A stretch of 64,000 nucleotides of DNA from Strigops habroptila (GCF_004027225.2 NC_044277.2:25310995-25374994); one strand, 5' to 3'; numbered from the stretch's first letter, positions 25,901 to 38,991 are shown. Program-made: numbers and translations. The notes: a model not told the origin generated them from the sequence alone.

Positions 25901-28900
25901 CAAGTGAGGTCTCACAAGAGCAGAGTAGAGGGGCAGGATCACCTCCTTTGACCTGCTGGTCACGCTTCCTTTGGCGCAGCCCAGGATACGGTTGGCTTTC
26001 TGGGCTGCAAGCGCGCACTGCTGGCTCATGTTCAGTTTCTCATCAACCAACACCCCCAAGTCCTTCTCTGCAGGGCTGCTCTGAATCCCTTCTCTGCCCA
26101 ACCTGTAGCAGTGCCTGGGATTGCCCCGACCCAGGTGTAGGACCTTACACTTGGCTTGGTTAAACTATAACGTTGGCATCAGCCCACCTCACAGGTGTGT
26201 CAAGGTCCCTGTTTTGTTTGTTTCTTTACAAGACCTAAACAGCCAAAAGAAACACTTCAGGAGATGTATGAGCGTGAAGCATTAGCATCATTCACAGATA
26301 ACAGTATTGCACCAATTTAGCTAAAAGGTCTGTTCATCTTAAGTTAAGGCACCTACCTTATTCTGCTCAGGTGAAGCTTCCTTCAGCTGCTTTAATTCCT
26401 CCTTGTGCTTCTGTTCAAGTTCTGCTTCTAGTTTGGAAACTTCATCAGCCAGCTGTTTTCGTCTCTTTTTATCATTCTTGGGAACAGCATTTTTCATGCC
26501 TTGAATTTTTGCTGTTAGAGAAGTAGTGTAATAAAGATTACCTCTAAATATAGATAAGTTCAGTCACCGCACAAAAGACAACTGCAAGCAAGTCATGCAG
26601 AAGAAATTCTACAAATATCAACGTATCGGTATGTTCTAACAGTTCAGCTATGAGACTGCCTCTTATGATCATCACATTTTAAAGCAGCTATATTTTTCTT
26701 AAAAGATGCAAACGCTGTATCCAAAGAAGAGAAAAACTTGTGCCAAGTTACTATTACAAATGCTTATGAACTTCAATGCAGCAGACCTCAGCTTGTTGCC
26801 TTCAAAAAGATTATCTGGGCATTGAGATCTCAAATCCTGTCACAGGGAAGATGTGTAAATTTTTAATTACACAAGCAGCAAATTAAAAGCAAAACCAGAG
26901 TTTACCTATCCTTTTAAATAAAGTTTCTAAAAGTAAATTTCTTCTATTCAAGAAGAAGAAAACCAAACCTCAACTTGCTCAAATTCCGTAAGTATTTTTA
27001 GGCTGTAAGTCAAGGCTCCATTTCTCAAACCATAGAACAGCTTTGTTAGAAAGGATGTCCAGAGGTCATCTGGTTCAGCCTCCAGCTTGAAGCAGGGCTG
27101 AATTCAAACCTACATCAGGTAACACTGATTCAGATTGATCTTGAATTTATTCAGACGACTGTGAAAAGTCTCCAGGGATGGACATTTTGCAACCTTTCTG
27201 GGCAGTTTTTTTCCAATGTTTAACTACTCTTGTTATGAAATTTCTTTCCCTTTTTCCTCCCACAAGGATTTTTGTTGTTACCACTTTCAGACACTGTCTC
27301 TAGTTCATTCTCTGCACTTCACTTTGCAAAGTCTGGTCCATCCATTATGCAGTTGGAACTACACCCAGATCCCCCATAGTCTTTTCTTCTTCTCCAGGCT
27401 GAACAATAACAACTTCCACAACCTGTGCTCTTAGATGAATATTCCCTGCTAGTTCTGTATCCACTGTTTTAGAGTTACAGCACCAACTATTTAAGACCCT
27501 GCCAGCTATTCATCAGCTGTACATTTTCCTATCATTCACCTGACACACTGAGCTGAAGATGATGGGGATGATAATGAAACTTTTTAAGAGGAGGCAGCAA
27601 TGATGCTCATACTGAAAGATTTATGCTAAGCATTCAGCCGCACAGATCAGGTGAGTCGGTAAGACAGAAAAGCATTTTGTTCATAAAGATTAATAATGGG
27701 GGAAAAGGAAATCTGGGACTTAACAAGCACACACAAATACACAAGGAGAGTATATGGGGGTGGTGAAGACAAGGGTCATCAGCTGGAGGAGATGCTGGAT
27801 TTTCAGAGGCTGAGATGCACTTTATGGTATTCTTATGAAAAAACTGTTTTGCTCTCTGTCAAACAGTTATCATTGTACTTACAAGGAATGTATTTTTCAA
27901 GTACGAAAATATGTGCCTGTAAGACACCTGCCTCTCCTGACTGGGAAGACAGGAGTTCTGTCTTCTGAATACCCTTCCCACCTTTAGTGGAGGATTACAA
28001 TTAGATACCTCCTATCACCTTCTCCAGGTGAGAAAACCTCAGCCTCTCCCAACCAATGTGCCGTGTGCTCCAGCCACCTAACCACGATCCTTAATTCCTA
28101 CTCCTCTTTTCAATTTCAACCAAATTTGAGGGAGAAAAAGGCATCTCAAAAAAGTACATTCCTATAGATATAATAACAATACCATGCCCAATAGCTTCTC
28201 CTCTTCTTTAACCCTCTGAGAAAAGGCTGCAGATGGGGCTATTTCATTACATAGCAAAAAAAGCCAAACAAGGAAAAGGCCATAACAATGAGAATAGCTT
28301 ACCAGAGAGTAATAGCTTACCTGAGAATATCAGCAATGAGAAAGGCTTAACAAAAACGTTATAATCAACTACAAAACAGAATCCACATAACTACTGGAAT
28401 TATTTAGCTATATTAATTTACTGTAACAGAGTAGGTGAAACATGGCTTGTGAACAGTTCATAGCAGTGTAAGACCACAGAGGTCTTCTACTATAGACACT
28501 TTACTTTATAGAAACTTCTGTCCAGTCCTGTGGTTGGACAGAACTTAAAAGTTAATTTCAGATCAACTGCACTTTGAATGAAGAAGCTGCCTGGCAGCAA
28601 GGCCCCTAATGCAGGCTCTTCACTCTAAAATGCCTAACAAACCCACACCTTCTGTACCTCAGAACAAAAGCAGCAAAACGCTACCATAACGTTAATAACC
28701 CAGCACTATGGTGCGGCTCTCGAGCGTTACTGTGCTCCCGAGGCCACAGCAAGATGCCAAGAACCACACCTCGCAGCACAGCACAGCTCTGACACCCCTG
28801 CCAAGACGCGGCATCTCCATGGCCGCCGCCCGCTGCCCCTGGCGAAGGCCCTGCAAGGGCCGCTCCCTCCTTCCCCAAGGCCGTGCGGCTGACCCCAGCT

Positions 28901-29203
28901 ACTCCCGGGGCCGTGCGGGGCTCCAAGCTTCGCTCCCGCGGAGCGTCCCCCGGGAGACGGCCGAGAGCGGGACGCCGAGAGCGGGACGCGAGCCCGCCAC
29001 ACGTCTCCCCGCCACCCCCTAGCGAGGCGGGCGCCTGAGGGAGCCGCTCTCCGTTCCCCCACTCCCCAGCCTTCTCCGCTGCCCGCCCTTCCCCGGCCCG
29101 TGGGCTCCTCACCCTGGAGCTCCCGCTTCTCCTTGCGCTGCCGCTTCACCAGCTGCTGCAGCGGCCCGTCAGCCTCTGGCTCCTCATCTCCGGAGCCCTC
29201 CAT
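19894..29203 (-). CDS. OTUD6B: OTUD6B, OTU-domain deubiquitinase (7 coding exons, complete)
   Basis: Joining seven exons (29203-29113, 26511-26357, 24697-24602, 23162-22850, 21368-21307, 20633-20527, 19978-19894) gives 909 nt, 302 residues plus TAG, close to the human length (about 293). All introns are GT-AG and phases agree at every junction. Residues 1 to about 80 are charged and helical, typical of the OTUD6 coiled-coil N-terminus. The OTU domain follows, with the nucleophile block [11 protein letters not shown] (Asp164, Cys167) and the closing GEHYNSV block (His286), so all expected catalytic residues are present. The family are cysteine proteases that remove ubiquitin; OTUD6B is linked to translation control and proteasome assembly. 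The start ATG is the first in a CpG island and opens [13 protein letters not shown]. Intron 2 carries a sense-oriented CR1. I see no frameshift or stop. Identification rests on recalled similarity to vertebrate OTUD6B and is strong. Confidence 0.97.
20527..20633 (-). CDS. OTUD6B: OTUD6B coding exon 6
   Basis: 107 nt encoding residues 240-274 ([16 protein letters not shown]...) and two bases of codon 275. The acceptor is tgccttacag|CTAAGG and the donor CTTGT|GTAAGT. Confidence 0.96.
21307..21368 (-). CDS. OTUD6B: OTUD6B coding exon 5
   Basis: 62 nt encoding the end of codon 219 and residues 220-239 ([20 protein letters not shown]). The acceptor is ctttccctgcag|AGGAAT and the donor CTGGAA|GTAAGT. 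The WGGQLE block is an OTU-family signature. Confidence 0.96.
22850..23162 (-). CDS. OTUD6B: OTUD6B coding exon 4 (catalytic Asp/Cys)
   Basis: 313 nt covering residues 115-218 plus one base of codon 219. It opens [19 protein letters not shown] and carries the OTU nucleophile block [14 protein letters not shown] with Asp164 and Cys167. The donor is AGCAGAG|GTAAGA. The acceptor is taaatctaag|GAAAAA, preceded by a (TG)n tract rather than a long pyrimidine run (see findings). Confidence 0.97.
23175..23199. repeat. (AC)n / (TG)n microsatellite next to OTUD6B exon 4 acceptor
   Basis: (AC)5 AT (AC)6 on the plus strand, read as a UG repeat in OTUD6B pre-mRNA. It ends about 12 bases upstream of the exon 4 acceptor. 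Confidence 0.95.
24602..24697 (-). CDS. OTUD6B: OTUD6B coding exon 3
   Basis: Exactly 32 codons in phase 0 (residues 83-114), opening [15 protein letters not shown] and ending [10 protein letters not shown]. The acceptor is ctttttag|ACAG and the donor AGGAGG|GTATGA. Its first half is the least conserved part of the protein relative to human; the ISKAQKRR end is highly conserved. Confidence 0.95.
25389..26210 (-). mobile_element. CR1 LINE, 0.8 kb, in OTUD6B intron 2
   Basis: Minus-oriented (sense to OTUD6B), 5'-truncated at about 26210. It holds a 209-codon open piece (26101-25475) of the ORF2 C-terminus ([16 protein letters not shown]). Its sequence is close to the copies at 39.1 and 57.2 kb. 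Confidence 0.94.
26357..26511 (-). CDS. OTUD6B: OTUD6B coding exon 2
   Basis: The acceptor ctctaacag|CAAAAATT completes codon 31 as Ala; the exon then reads [20 protein letters not shown] and a Glu/Lys-rich helix ending PEQNK. The donor is AATAAG|GTAGGT. It covers residues 31-82 and is the core of the predicted coiled coil. Confidence 0.96.
26512..29112 (-). other. OTUD6B intron 1
   Basis: 2.6 kb. Holds the ancient CR1 at 27.0-27.45 kb and the inner half of the CpG island. No other exon recognised. Confidence 0.8.
27025..27450 (-). mobile_element. Ancient CR1 fragment in OTUD6B intron 1
   Basis: Minus-oriented and strongly diverged. Recognisable blocks are catagaacagctttgttaga, the gtctccagggatggacattt block, the tttctgggcag block and ttctccaggctgaacaa. 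Confidence 0.75.
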
Positions 29204-29500
29204 AGGCGCACGGGAGGCCCGCAGGACGGTCTCACTCCGCGTCGGCGGCGGTAGCGCGCGTAACCCCCGACCCCGGAGCGAGGCGGGAGCTCGCCGCGCT
29301 TCCGGCAGCGCCGCCCCGCCCAGCGCCCGCCGGTGAAGGGGGCGGCGTGGCAGTCACCTTCGTTCCTGTGGCCTTCGCGCCCCACGGAGCTCCAGTGGGC
29401 TGCCTGCCGCCCTCCACCACCCCGTGGTATCCGAGCCGCCTCCACCTCTCCGGTGTCCTGGGGCTGCCCCTTGCGCCTCCCCCCCGCGCCCCCCGTGACT
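28725..29500. promoter_or_regulatory. CpG island promoter of OTUD6B
   Basis: GC- and CpG-rich block in an AT-rich neighbourhood, covering exon 1, the start of intron 1 and upstream sequence. Just upstream of the ATG lie an ETS/GABPA-type core (cttccgg, 29299-29305) and an Sp1-type GC box (ccgccccgccc, 29311-29321). No TATA box is seen, as expected for a housekeeping gene. The exact start site is not determined. Confidence 0.8.
29113..29203 (-). CDS. OTUD6B: OTUD6B coding exon 1
   Basis: It encodes residues 1-30 ([13 protein letters not shown]... ending RKEKRELQ) plus one base of codon 31. The donor reads CTCCAGG|GTGAGG. The start context is gcgcctATGG, with C at -3 and G at +4, which is moderate. 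The acidic N-terminal dozen residues followed by a basic stretch resemble the human protein. Confidence 0.95.
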
Positions 29501-32500
29501 GTCCCCTGACAGACTGCAGAGTTACTCACTCGTATCTCCTGCCTGATAAAGGACTTGCAAGGACATGTCTGCACTGAGGAAAAATGGTACTAGAGACAAA
29601 TCCTGTTAAGGAGGAGGGCTGGAGGTGAGAAAGGAATTGTTTAGGGGTCTGCAGTGATTTATCACGTCGAGGGAAATTATTTAACCTGTTCGCTTTTGTG
29701 CAAAAACACACGGCGCGCTTTGTGTGCAAATTTTATACCTGAAGTTACTGAAAGCTAAAAAACCACTCAGGAAGATTCTGGATTTTCCAAGTTGTGATGT
29801 TTGTGATTTGTGTCTCCCCACCACTGTGAAAGCATGTCTCATAAAGAGTTATATTTTTATTACAGTAAAATCCAAACTTACTGGTTGGAGTCAAATCCCC
29901 ACCTCAAACTGGGAACTACAAATTCTTGTTGAGTGCCAGTGTGGAGTGAGATGCTTTTCTGTTCACCTGTCACCAACATTATTTGGGGGAACATTCAGTG
30001 CATCTGGGCAAAATTTAATTTATAAACCTTAATACTGTAATTGGGTTTAAAATTATTCATATACTATGAGCAAATACAAAATAAGGACAAGTCTGGGTTA
30101 GATTTGCCTTGGCTAAGATACAGATGTGCTCTCTTACCTGTTTGTCATATATTTGTCCACACATGTATGTGTATATGAATATGCTGCCTTTTAATACACT
30201 TAAAATACAATTAAAAGTGCTGTATATTTAAAAATAATACACTTTTGTACCTTCTGTATTTAAGTTTATTTTAGAACTTCATAACATTACAGCAAAGAAA
30301 AAACATCCTCTTTTTGCCATAACAAGACATTGCAATTAGATGTTCAGACGTATGACCCAATCCATCCCTCAAGCTCTCTGGAGTTTTGACTACAGGCTTA
30401 AATCTTTCACAAAAGTGGTAGTGGAGGCTCCTTCTCTTCAGCACAACTAGCACCAGTCCATGGGGATACATCTGGTGAGGTCCCTGTGGTGACTACTGGT
30501 TTTAGGCCAGACTTCTATCATGTCCCTAATATGTAATACAAAAGAATACAGAATAAATGCCAAGGACGAAATAAATAAATACATCAGGTGACCAAATGTA
30601 AAGCGCTAAGTGATGATGAAGGTAGGTTGATTGAAATGATCTTATGATATGCTAGCCTCATTTGAACACCACATACTGGAATACACTGGGGACTTGGAGT
30701 CAAGTGGGATTGCCAGGGCTGCAGGCATCCCGCCTGCCCTCCCTGTGTGCACTAAGGGCCCTGACGCTTCCTCCTGCGCTGCCTGCCCCGGGGGCCCTGG
30801 CTCAGCAGGGACCCCTTGCCCTGACAGGTCATTGGGACCATGTACATCAGGATTGTGTATGTATGTTTTACCCTCCCACAAATTCTGTGTGGTGTTCTTC
30901 TCTGACACTATTAAAGCACTTTAAATTAAGCCATACTGCAGTTTGCCTAATTATGATTCCTGGGTAGAAAGGGTGGTTTAACAGGTAAGGTCATAATAAA
31001 ATCAGATGGTTAGAAACTGAAATAGGAAAAAAAAAAATAATCTGAGGTAACTAACTGTGAAGCACTTTATCTAGGATGTGGTAGGCTCACTATCACACAA
31101 GTCTTTAAATCAAGACTGAAAGCCTTCCTATGGGTATGTATTAGCTCAGCTATAAGTTATAGATAGGCTCCAGGCAAGTGACATTTTCTGATGAGCTCTC
31201 AGAATTCAAAGAAGCCTGACTGAATTACCATAACGGCTCTTTCCGATATTAAAATTTATGACTTCATTAATCTGTTTTGTAGGAACTTGAAGCTCCCGTT
31301 CAGATCAATGATAGCTGTAAGATGTTCTGTGCTAAGTACAGTCTGTGTCAAAATTGAAACTTTGAGAATTAAGGGGCACTTCTGAAATTTGATCGAATAT
31401 TGTCAAGTTAGTCACTGAAATCAGTGACTGAGGGTTACCTCTGATACCAGTTGACTCAGACAGCAAATTAACCAACTGCCATGTTCACTTTATTTCATAT
31501 TTCTTTTCTGAGGACAAAAGCATGCGTGGCTATTTAAAGCATTACACTTTGACATCCTTTCTAGTATCTTTCTCACAGTGGTTTCACAGCACTTAGTAAG
31601 CACACTGAAAATCAGGAAGGGTGTTTGTTCACTGGTATTTTATAAGCCAAGGTGGGACCCCTTGAACTTCTGTCCCTCCCCAAAAATCTTCATTTTGTTT
31701 CTTCACTTGCAAACCCAATAAGCTAATGCTGTGTAGCAGATGGTTTTCCTGACAGCAGCAAAGAATATCCAAATCTTACTCAGATAAATGATATAAAATG
31801 GTGGTGGAGCAAAGAAGCTCTCTTACTACTTTTAGGTCAGTGTGTATCTCATTCCCCTCCATTATCTCCAAGATGATTTTTGCTAAGCATTAAAGTTAAT
31901 TATAGACTAGTTGTAGCTACAAACTCTTAAGTTGTACACAACACTCTTAAGTGGCTCTGTCGTTTCACTGAGGTTTTGTTGAGCATTTTCTGATTTTTGT
32001 ACTACATAACCAGTCAATTTGGGTCACTTGATCCCAGATACTGAAGCAAAAGTAACTAATTTTTCCTTTACACTATGCCATAAAATTGGCTGGTAGTAAG
32101 ATTTGCATTTATTTTACATGAATTAATTAGTATACATGAGCTTGCAACAAAGCCTCCATAGAACATGAAGATCAATATGGCACATTCTGTTAAGCTCCTA
32201 CAATCTCCTAGTGTGGTACGTGTACTATATATTGTTGTCTGAAAGTTCGTTTATATCAGTAAATGAATTAGCTGGGCTTTTCTGTTCATTTATGTTTGCT
32301 GGAAACAGTGCTAACAGAATTTTGCAACAGGACATCTGCAGCTAAGATCCCTCATCTGTGGAACTGTTTTCTAGTAATTTTTCAACACATATCTGACAAG
32401 TGTCAGGACCTAATGCAAATCCAATCACTTAATAAAATCTGTAAGGAGTCGTATTTATCAGTTAAACAAAATAGTGGGGTTTATAACACCAATGTATTTA

Positions 32501-33763
32501 CCTTTTCTGTGTGTAGCACCAGAAGGCGTAAAAGAATCTCAGGTCTCTGTTAATGGAGAGACATTCAGGGTCACTTGTTATTCACAGTTACCTTACAAGT
32601 GCTGGGATGCAGAGAAACTGTGGCTGTTACCTGGAGACATGCTTGATTTCTATGAAGACTGCTCTTAGGAAATGTGTGTGTTAGTGCTAGTACAATTTTG
32701 CTAACCTCTGCAAATGTATTGTGAGCTTTTCATTGTTTTGCTTTCCTAAATCTCAGCAGCTGGAATGGTGAGATTTCATGAAAACACACGAGTGTGGATT
32801 TTTAAGCAGTTTTCTTGGCTATATGACTAAGAGATGTGATGTGTTTGACAAGAGGCGACTTGAATGCATACTAAATGCTCAGAAACAATAAGCAAAAAGC
32901 CCAGCTCCAGCTCCTCACACTGCTTTTTAGTAGAAAAAGAATTAAAAATTCAACACTTGGGATTTCCAGTACTGAAGTACAGTCACTTAACACATTCAGT
33001 AGAGACTGTCAATCAGGTTTCACAGGGTTAGCACTGAGTGTCATCACGTTCTGCTGTTGTGGTCATGGCAAGGATCTTGGCTAATAATCCACACTCCGCT
33101 AAACCCCTTGAAGATGCTGTCATTTTCACTATGCTCTTTATTTGCTTTCTAGACTATGGAGTTGCCAACTATAGCTCATCTTATTGCTATAAAACAATGA
33201 AAGATAGTGTCGCATGTTAAGCAGCCATTTTTTTGCCAGATAATCTTCCCAGATTTCATGATAACAGAAGAGAAGAAAAGAGGGACCCCAGGAACTCCTT
33301 AAACTGCTAAAAAGTATAACTAGACAGTTACTATAATTTCTGAGACTCTCAAAGTAGTATTCAGTAGCAAGCATTCCAGCTAAAATTGCATTTTACATGT
33401 ACATATACTTCAAGACAAATATATGACTAAATATTTGTACTGTGATTCACTCAATATAATTTCATATATCAAGAAAATACAATTACACTTTGATCCAGAC
33501 CATTGCTGTCCTGAAAACAGACCACTGGTTAATTCTCTCCATCATTGTCACAACTCAACCAAAAATATTTGTCCATGTCAGACAAACTGCTGATGTACTT
33601 GAGCAGAGACCCGACACAGGCATGCATATTCCTCAGCAATGGGGTAGTCATCAGGGGGTTCAAGAGTGACACCTGCTGGGTGACAATCCTAAATGCTGGT
33701 AGTCTGCAAATAGCTTCAAACCCCATCTAGTGTGCAGACCTCCCCCGCCACGTTTAGATCTGT
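29501..33763. other. Divergent intergenic region, left part
   Basis: Between the OTUD6B CpG island and the first CR1 to its right. A 145-bp GC-rich block (30690-30835) stands out. No gene recognised. Confidence 0.6.
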
Positions 33764-34030
33764 AATGATAGGACAACGGGTAATGGTTTCAAAATAAAAG
33801 AGGGTAGATTTAGATTCAATATTAAGAAGAAATTCTTTACTGTGTGGATGATGAGACACTGGAACAGGTTGCCCAGAGAAGTTGTGGATGCCCCATCCCT
33901 GTGTTCAAAGCCAGGTTGGATGGGGTTCTGAGTAACCTGATCTAGTGGAGGGTGTCCCTCATTTCAGGGAGGGTGGACTAGATGACCTTTAGAGGTCACT
34001 TCCAACCCAAAGCATTTTGTGATTCTGTGA
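33764..34030 (+). mobile_element. CR1 3' fragment
   Basis: Plus-oriented and diverged, with the recognisable gacactggaacaggttgccc block, the ttgtggatgccccatccctg block and the end gtgattctgtga. Confidence 0.9.
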
Positions 34031-37000
34031 ATTTTAAAATAGGAGATGAACAGAGGGACTAGAACTAGTCAGAGACAGAGAATCACTGATCCCTATCACA
34101 GATAGGTGGCGTTGGGAGATAGCTCTGGCAAGACGCAGGGCTGCAAGAGAAAATTGGGATAAACTGGGAGAGAAGCCAGAGAGAATCAAGAAATCATGCA
34201 TCCAGATTACAAGAGCAAGAGGTAAAACAGGATAAGGATCTGGAATGGAAAAACATTAGTATTGGGGCAAGGGAATGGTTAAAGAGATCAACTAAACAGA
34301 TGGACAAACTCCAAAACTCTGCAGTGCAATCCCAAAGCAAGTGGGCCATGCAAATATTCTGACTGACATGCAGAGACATTGCTGCACACACTCCAAAGAA
34401 AACTATATCACACTACACTCAACGTTTACAAACAAAGAGCTGATTAAATAGTGGCTGAGTTTGGCAACAGACTTTCGTTTGTTCTTGCAGCATGTTGGAA
34501 TGAACACCCTCTACAAGGAATGATTTATGTCTGAATTGTGTAGAGGGATGAGATGGAGTAAGACAACACGTGATTAGAGAACAAGCACAACTGAATTATT
34601 TGAAAAGTTTTAGAACATATGGAGGATACAGTGCTTGGTAAATGAAGAGAACAGGTCAAAGGACTCATAAATCGGTACATTAGAACTATGGGGCTCTAAG
34701 TAGAGAAGCAGTACTGCAAACATTTCAAATTAGTGTCAATATTAACAACAGCCATCTTTCAGTCCTTGTCTCAAACTGCTTCATGAATTTTTATATCTAG
34801 GTTATAGAACCTATTAATAAGCACCTGCCAGAGCTCTGTACATTTGCAGTGTATCATGCAGGAGAAAAAAGAAAATCCTGCAGTTTCTCCAGAACCAAAG
34901 CAATAAACAAAGCTGGCGTGTATTTTCATTTATCTTATTAAATATTTCACAAAAATCTTTTTCCATACTTACAAGAAAGTGATAGTTACAGAAACAAATT
35001 ACATTCCTTCTGGTTTTTTGTTTGGCTTGGTTTTAAGGAGGAAAGCTACTTTTAGGGCTTGAATATGTGGCAGAACTGAATTTTCCATTTCCTTGGAAAT
35101 CCTAAATCAGTTCCTTTGAAATCCAAACTCCTGAACTTCCACTAGCGTACTCTCAAAAATATGTTGGAGAATTGTATTAATTCTTGCTCTGTCATGTGTT
35201 CTAGTAACATGCCCAGAGATGATGCCATGTCTGATCACTGTTGGACATAATCAGGGAAGACAGGTATTATAAATTTCATATAGCAGGTTGTTGAGATTTT
35301 TTGTGATCTGTAATAGATAGCATACTAGAGACATCAAACGACACAGCAGGTCATCTGGGAGGAGTTGTGGAAGGAAGGCAGATCTGGAATTACAATAGCT
35401 GCCTGGGGGAAATAAGGGAAGTGGAAGTTCTCAGTACTGCTATATGCACATTAAATAAGAGCACGATGCAAAGTCTTCCAGCTCTACAGGGAGAGAGCAA
35501 AATATTGCAACTTAAGTGAGTAACCTGATAGCAAGATCACAAGAAAATTGTGTCATTAGCTCCCAGAGCCGATGCACGTCAAAATAACTTTTGCAGAGAT
35601 ACACTGGAACAACTAAGTCTCTTTCCTCTCCCACTCCCCCAGATAAAAAGATCTCAGGAATCAGTTTCATGCATTATGTGCTGAGTAATAATGTGCAAAG
35701 ACTCCATATTTATTATCTCTTCATTAGGAGAACTACTTGTAAAGATGATGCAATGACATTAAGTACACTCATTTCATTTCACTTTAGTTCAGTTGTATGG
35801 ATCTTGAAACTTGTTTGCATTACAGGCAAAGGGATTTTTTATATTTAGTTGTTACCTTAATTGCACCATTTTGCATTCTTTCTCCTTGTTATACATCCTG
35901 CATCTTTTCCTGACAATCTTAAGATTGGTCACTTGATAAGGATGAGTAGCTCCCGGCTCTGTTTTGACCTTTCCCAGGAGGATATATTGGGTTTTATATC
36001 AAAAAGCTGTAAATTATTCATCTACAAAAGATCATGATGGTATTGTCATGCTTCTCACATCAATGGGAGAATATGTTTTCACTTTTCCATTTTCAATTTG
36101 TAACATGTAGATACAGACAAAAAAAAAAAAAAATGTGTTATAGTAGGAAATTCATCTTTCTAGTAGGTGGAGTCCCACCAGGCTTCTAATTTGTCTGGTT
36201 TCTCAGTAAATTATTATTTCCTCCAGACCAGCTGTTGCCACCCTTGCATCACATGCTGAGAGACAAATAGGGCTCCATATATGTAAAACTAAATTATTGC
36301 TTTATGAAACGAATCCATTAAAGAGGTTCTGCAGGTGCAGCCAGTATTTAGATGCAAATATGCAAACAGTTTAATTTCTGGGTATTTACAGTAAACTCAC
36401 CCCTCCTCAACCTCTTTTCTTTCCCATATGAAGGTTTCCCAACTCACAGAAGTTTTGCAGAACCCCAAGCCACAGCGGAGCCAAGCTCAAGGCACCCGAC
36501 ACTCTTTAAGAATTTAATTCAATCACATTTCCAACATCTGCACATTCCTTCCACAGCAACATGTCTTTTGGCAGCTCCCAGTAGTAAAACTTATCTTGGA
36601 GATGGGCCATCAGCAGCATTTTCTCTCCCCCTGTCCAATTTCAAATGTTTCTTCCAAAGTGCTGGTGATTCAAAGATTGAAAGTTCAATATGACTGGTCT
36701 TGATCACATTTGAGCACTATGTTAACAAATGCAGTTAGGTTTAAAAAGCAGCGCTGTGCCACTTCAATCCACACCATCCATATCTATGTGGAACAGTCTT
36801 TGCAATACTACTTCCAATGATGTCATGAGCCTACTAAACACTAGATTGTCAGCAAGACTGCTACTTATCTGAAATAGAATTGATGCCTGCATAAAAATAA
36901 CTGGAGTAACAGGCCTTGTTATTCTTTTTTATTCTCCTGGACAAATCGTGAACTTTATGTCACTTCATCCAGTCCTGAAATGGAGTAACTCTTTAATGAA

Positions 37001-38790
37001 CACATTGTCTGAAATGAGTTCCAGTTGAAAGTGAAGAAGGCTGCTCATTGAGACTGAAATGGCCAAGGGAATTCAAGTCAGATGATTAATTGTCCAAACT
37101 GGAGTTTGACCAAGATGCTGCTGTTCTTGTGATACGTGTCACAGGATAGCTCATGATCAAAAGCCGTTGTAACCTTGACTTCAGTTTTAAGCTTCTTTTT
37201 TTATACTTAGTCTCCACCTGGTACCAGCAGCTCCATTCTTTATCAGAGCAAAGGGTGCCATCTACTGAAGCACCAGAAGAAACTTTAGATCTTTCCCTAT
37301 TTTTCCTGGATGTATCTTATCCAGGTACTGACTAAGCCTGATACTGCTTGGTTTCATGACCAAAGACTCAAAGCTGTTTCTGGCTAAAAAGTAGCTCCAA
37401 TCGAAACTGTAAAAAAAGCTCAAATAAAAGTGTGAGACAAATTTTTCCTTGTTGTTCCACCAAGCCCTCACCCTCAGAAGTAAAAATTGGAGATCAAATT
37501 AAAATCATAGATGATGCCAACATTTAGAAGTGTCTACAAACTTACAGGTATCTACTTATCTCTGTAATATTCATCCATTCAAGAATAGAAAATAAAGTTG
37601 AAAAAAGTGAATTAAAAGGTTATTCAAAAGCTACTAGTACGATACCATTTGACTGGCATTAGTAAACAAATGGAATGATTTTACAGAAGGAAGTGATCTA
37701 GATACAGGTATTTATTGAGTAGCAACCTCTGACAAATAATGAAGGAATCTTTAGCATATGTAATGTGATTAAGAGGAGATGAATATATTAAATAAAGATT
37801 TTTGAAAGCAGCTGGTGTCTTCAAGACAACCAGGAAAATGCTTACCAAGTTATGGTAATACACTGATACGGAGCTGGGCTGGAAAGGAATTTAAAACCCA
37901 TAAACAATTTTCCTGCCAATCAAAATTACATTTTCCAGTGTGAACTGCTTCTGAATTAACACTGAAAATTCCTCCATTATTCTAAAAATAAGGTTAACTT
38001 GAAATAGCACCAAGACTGTAAAAGAAATGACAGATGTGCAATCAGGAGAATAAGCTTTGTGAGAATTGCAGTTCCAGTTAGGAATAACAGAAGAGGTCTC
38101 CTTTTGTGTAAATGAAGACGTCTTTGCCGTGATAATTTCTGTCTGTCATAATCTGCTGTAGTAAAATTAATGCAGTCCAGTAAATTGCAGCTTTGTAACA
38201 GCAGCCTCCATACATATATTTGCATGAGTGCCCTGTAGTGACAGGAATAGAATATACAGGATAAAAAGTTACCAAAAATAGACTTGTCTAGTCACTGACC
38301 AAATGCTACCCATTGCTTTTGGGAACAGAAGGTGGCGACAAGCAGAGGCTGTCAGTGCAGCAAGCACGACCCTTCCCGCTGCTCTGGTGTGCTGTTCTCC
38401 TGCCCTCGTAGCCCTGCGGGTGGGAAGGAGTGGGTTGGAAGAACAACTACTTTCTGCAGCATTAGCTGCTGTCATCATTGAATAACATAATGTTCCCTGT
38501 CTGTGTTTTGCCAGTGGGAGGGTGACTTATCACATAACTGTAACAGGATGAGCAGTGTTGATGGGACTAGAGATAAAATTCTTCTGCATATGAGGTTCAT
38601 ATTTAATTTCTCTGCTCTGTAGACCTACTATCTAACTTCTGCTGTAGAGAGAGAAATCAGTCCTTTCCCCAAGATCAGATAAATATGGAATTGTATGATG
38701 TTCCCATTTTCATGGTGCTTGTACACTTTTGCATGTGAATGAAATTACAGACACATACATTAAAATAAAAGAGGAAAAAAGATTAAACAT
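34031..38790. other. Divergent intergenic region, middle part
   Basis: AT-rich with short open frames lacking family resemblance. A moderately GC-rich patch lies at 38300-38450. No gene recognised. Confidence 0.6.
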
Positions 38791-38916
38791 GCCAGGTTGG
38801 ATGGGGCTTTGAGCAACCTGGTCTAGAGGAAGGTGTCCCTGGTCATGGCAGGGGGGTTGGAACTAGATGATCTTTAAGGTCCCTTTCAACCCAAACCATT
38901 CTGTGATTCTATGATC
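38791..38916 (+). mobile_element. CR1 3' fragment
   Basis: Plus-oriented 3' end with the ggttggaactagatgatctt block and the terminal ctgtgattctatgat. It is a short, 5'-truncated insertion. Confidence 0.9.
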
Positions 38917-38952
38917 CCAACATACTAACAGTTCCAGAGGTAATCACACAGT

Positions 38953-38991
38953 TGTGCTTATCAGTGCCAAGTTGTGCTTATCAGGCCAAGT
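38953..38991. repeat. About 20-bp imperfect tandem duplication
   Basis: agttgtgcttatcagtgcca is followed by agttgtgcttatcaggcca. It lies between two CR1 insertions. Confidence 0.75.

Noticed and set aside
28681-29574. Several 100-160 codon frames around OTUD6B exon 1
   Set aside because: They are produced by GC-rich CpG-island composition. Only the 30 codons upstream of the GTGAGG donor are supported.
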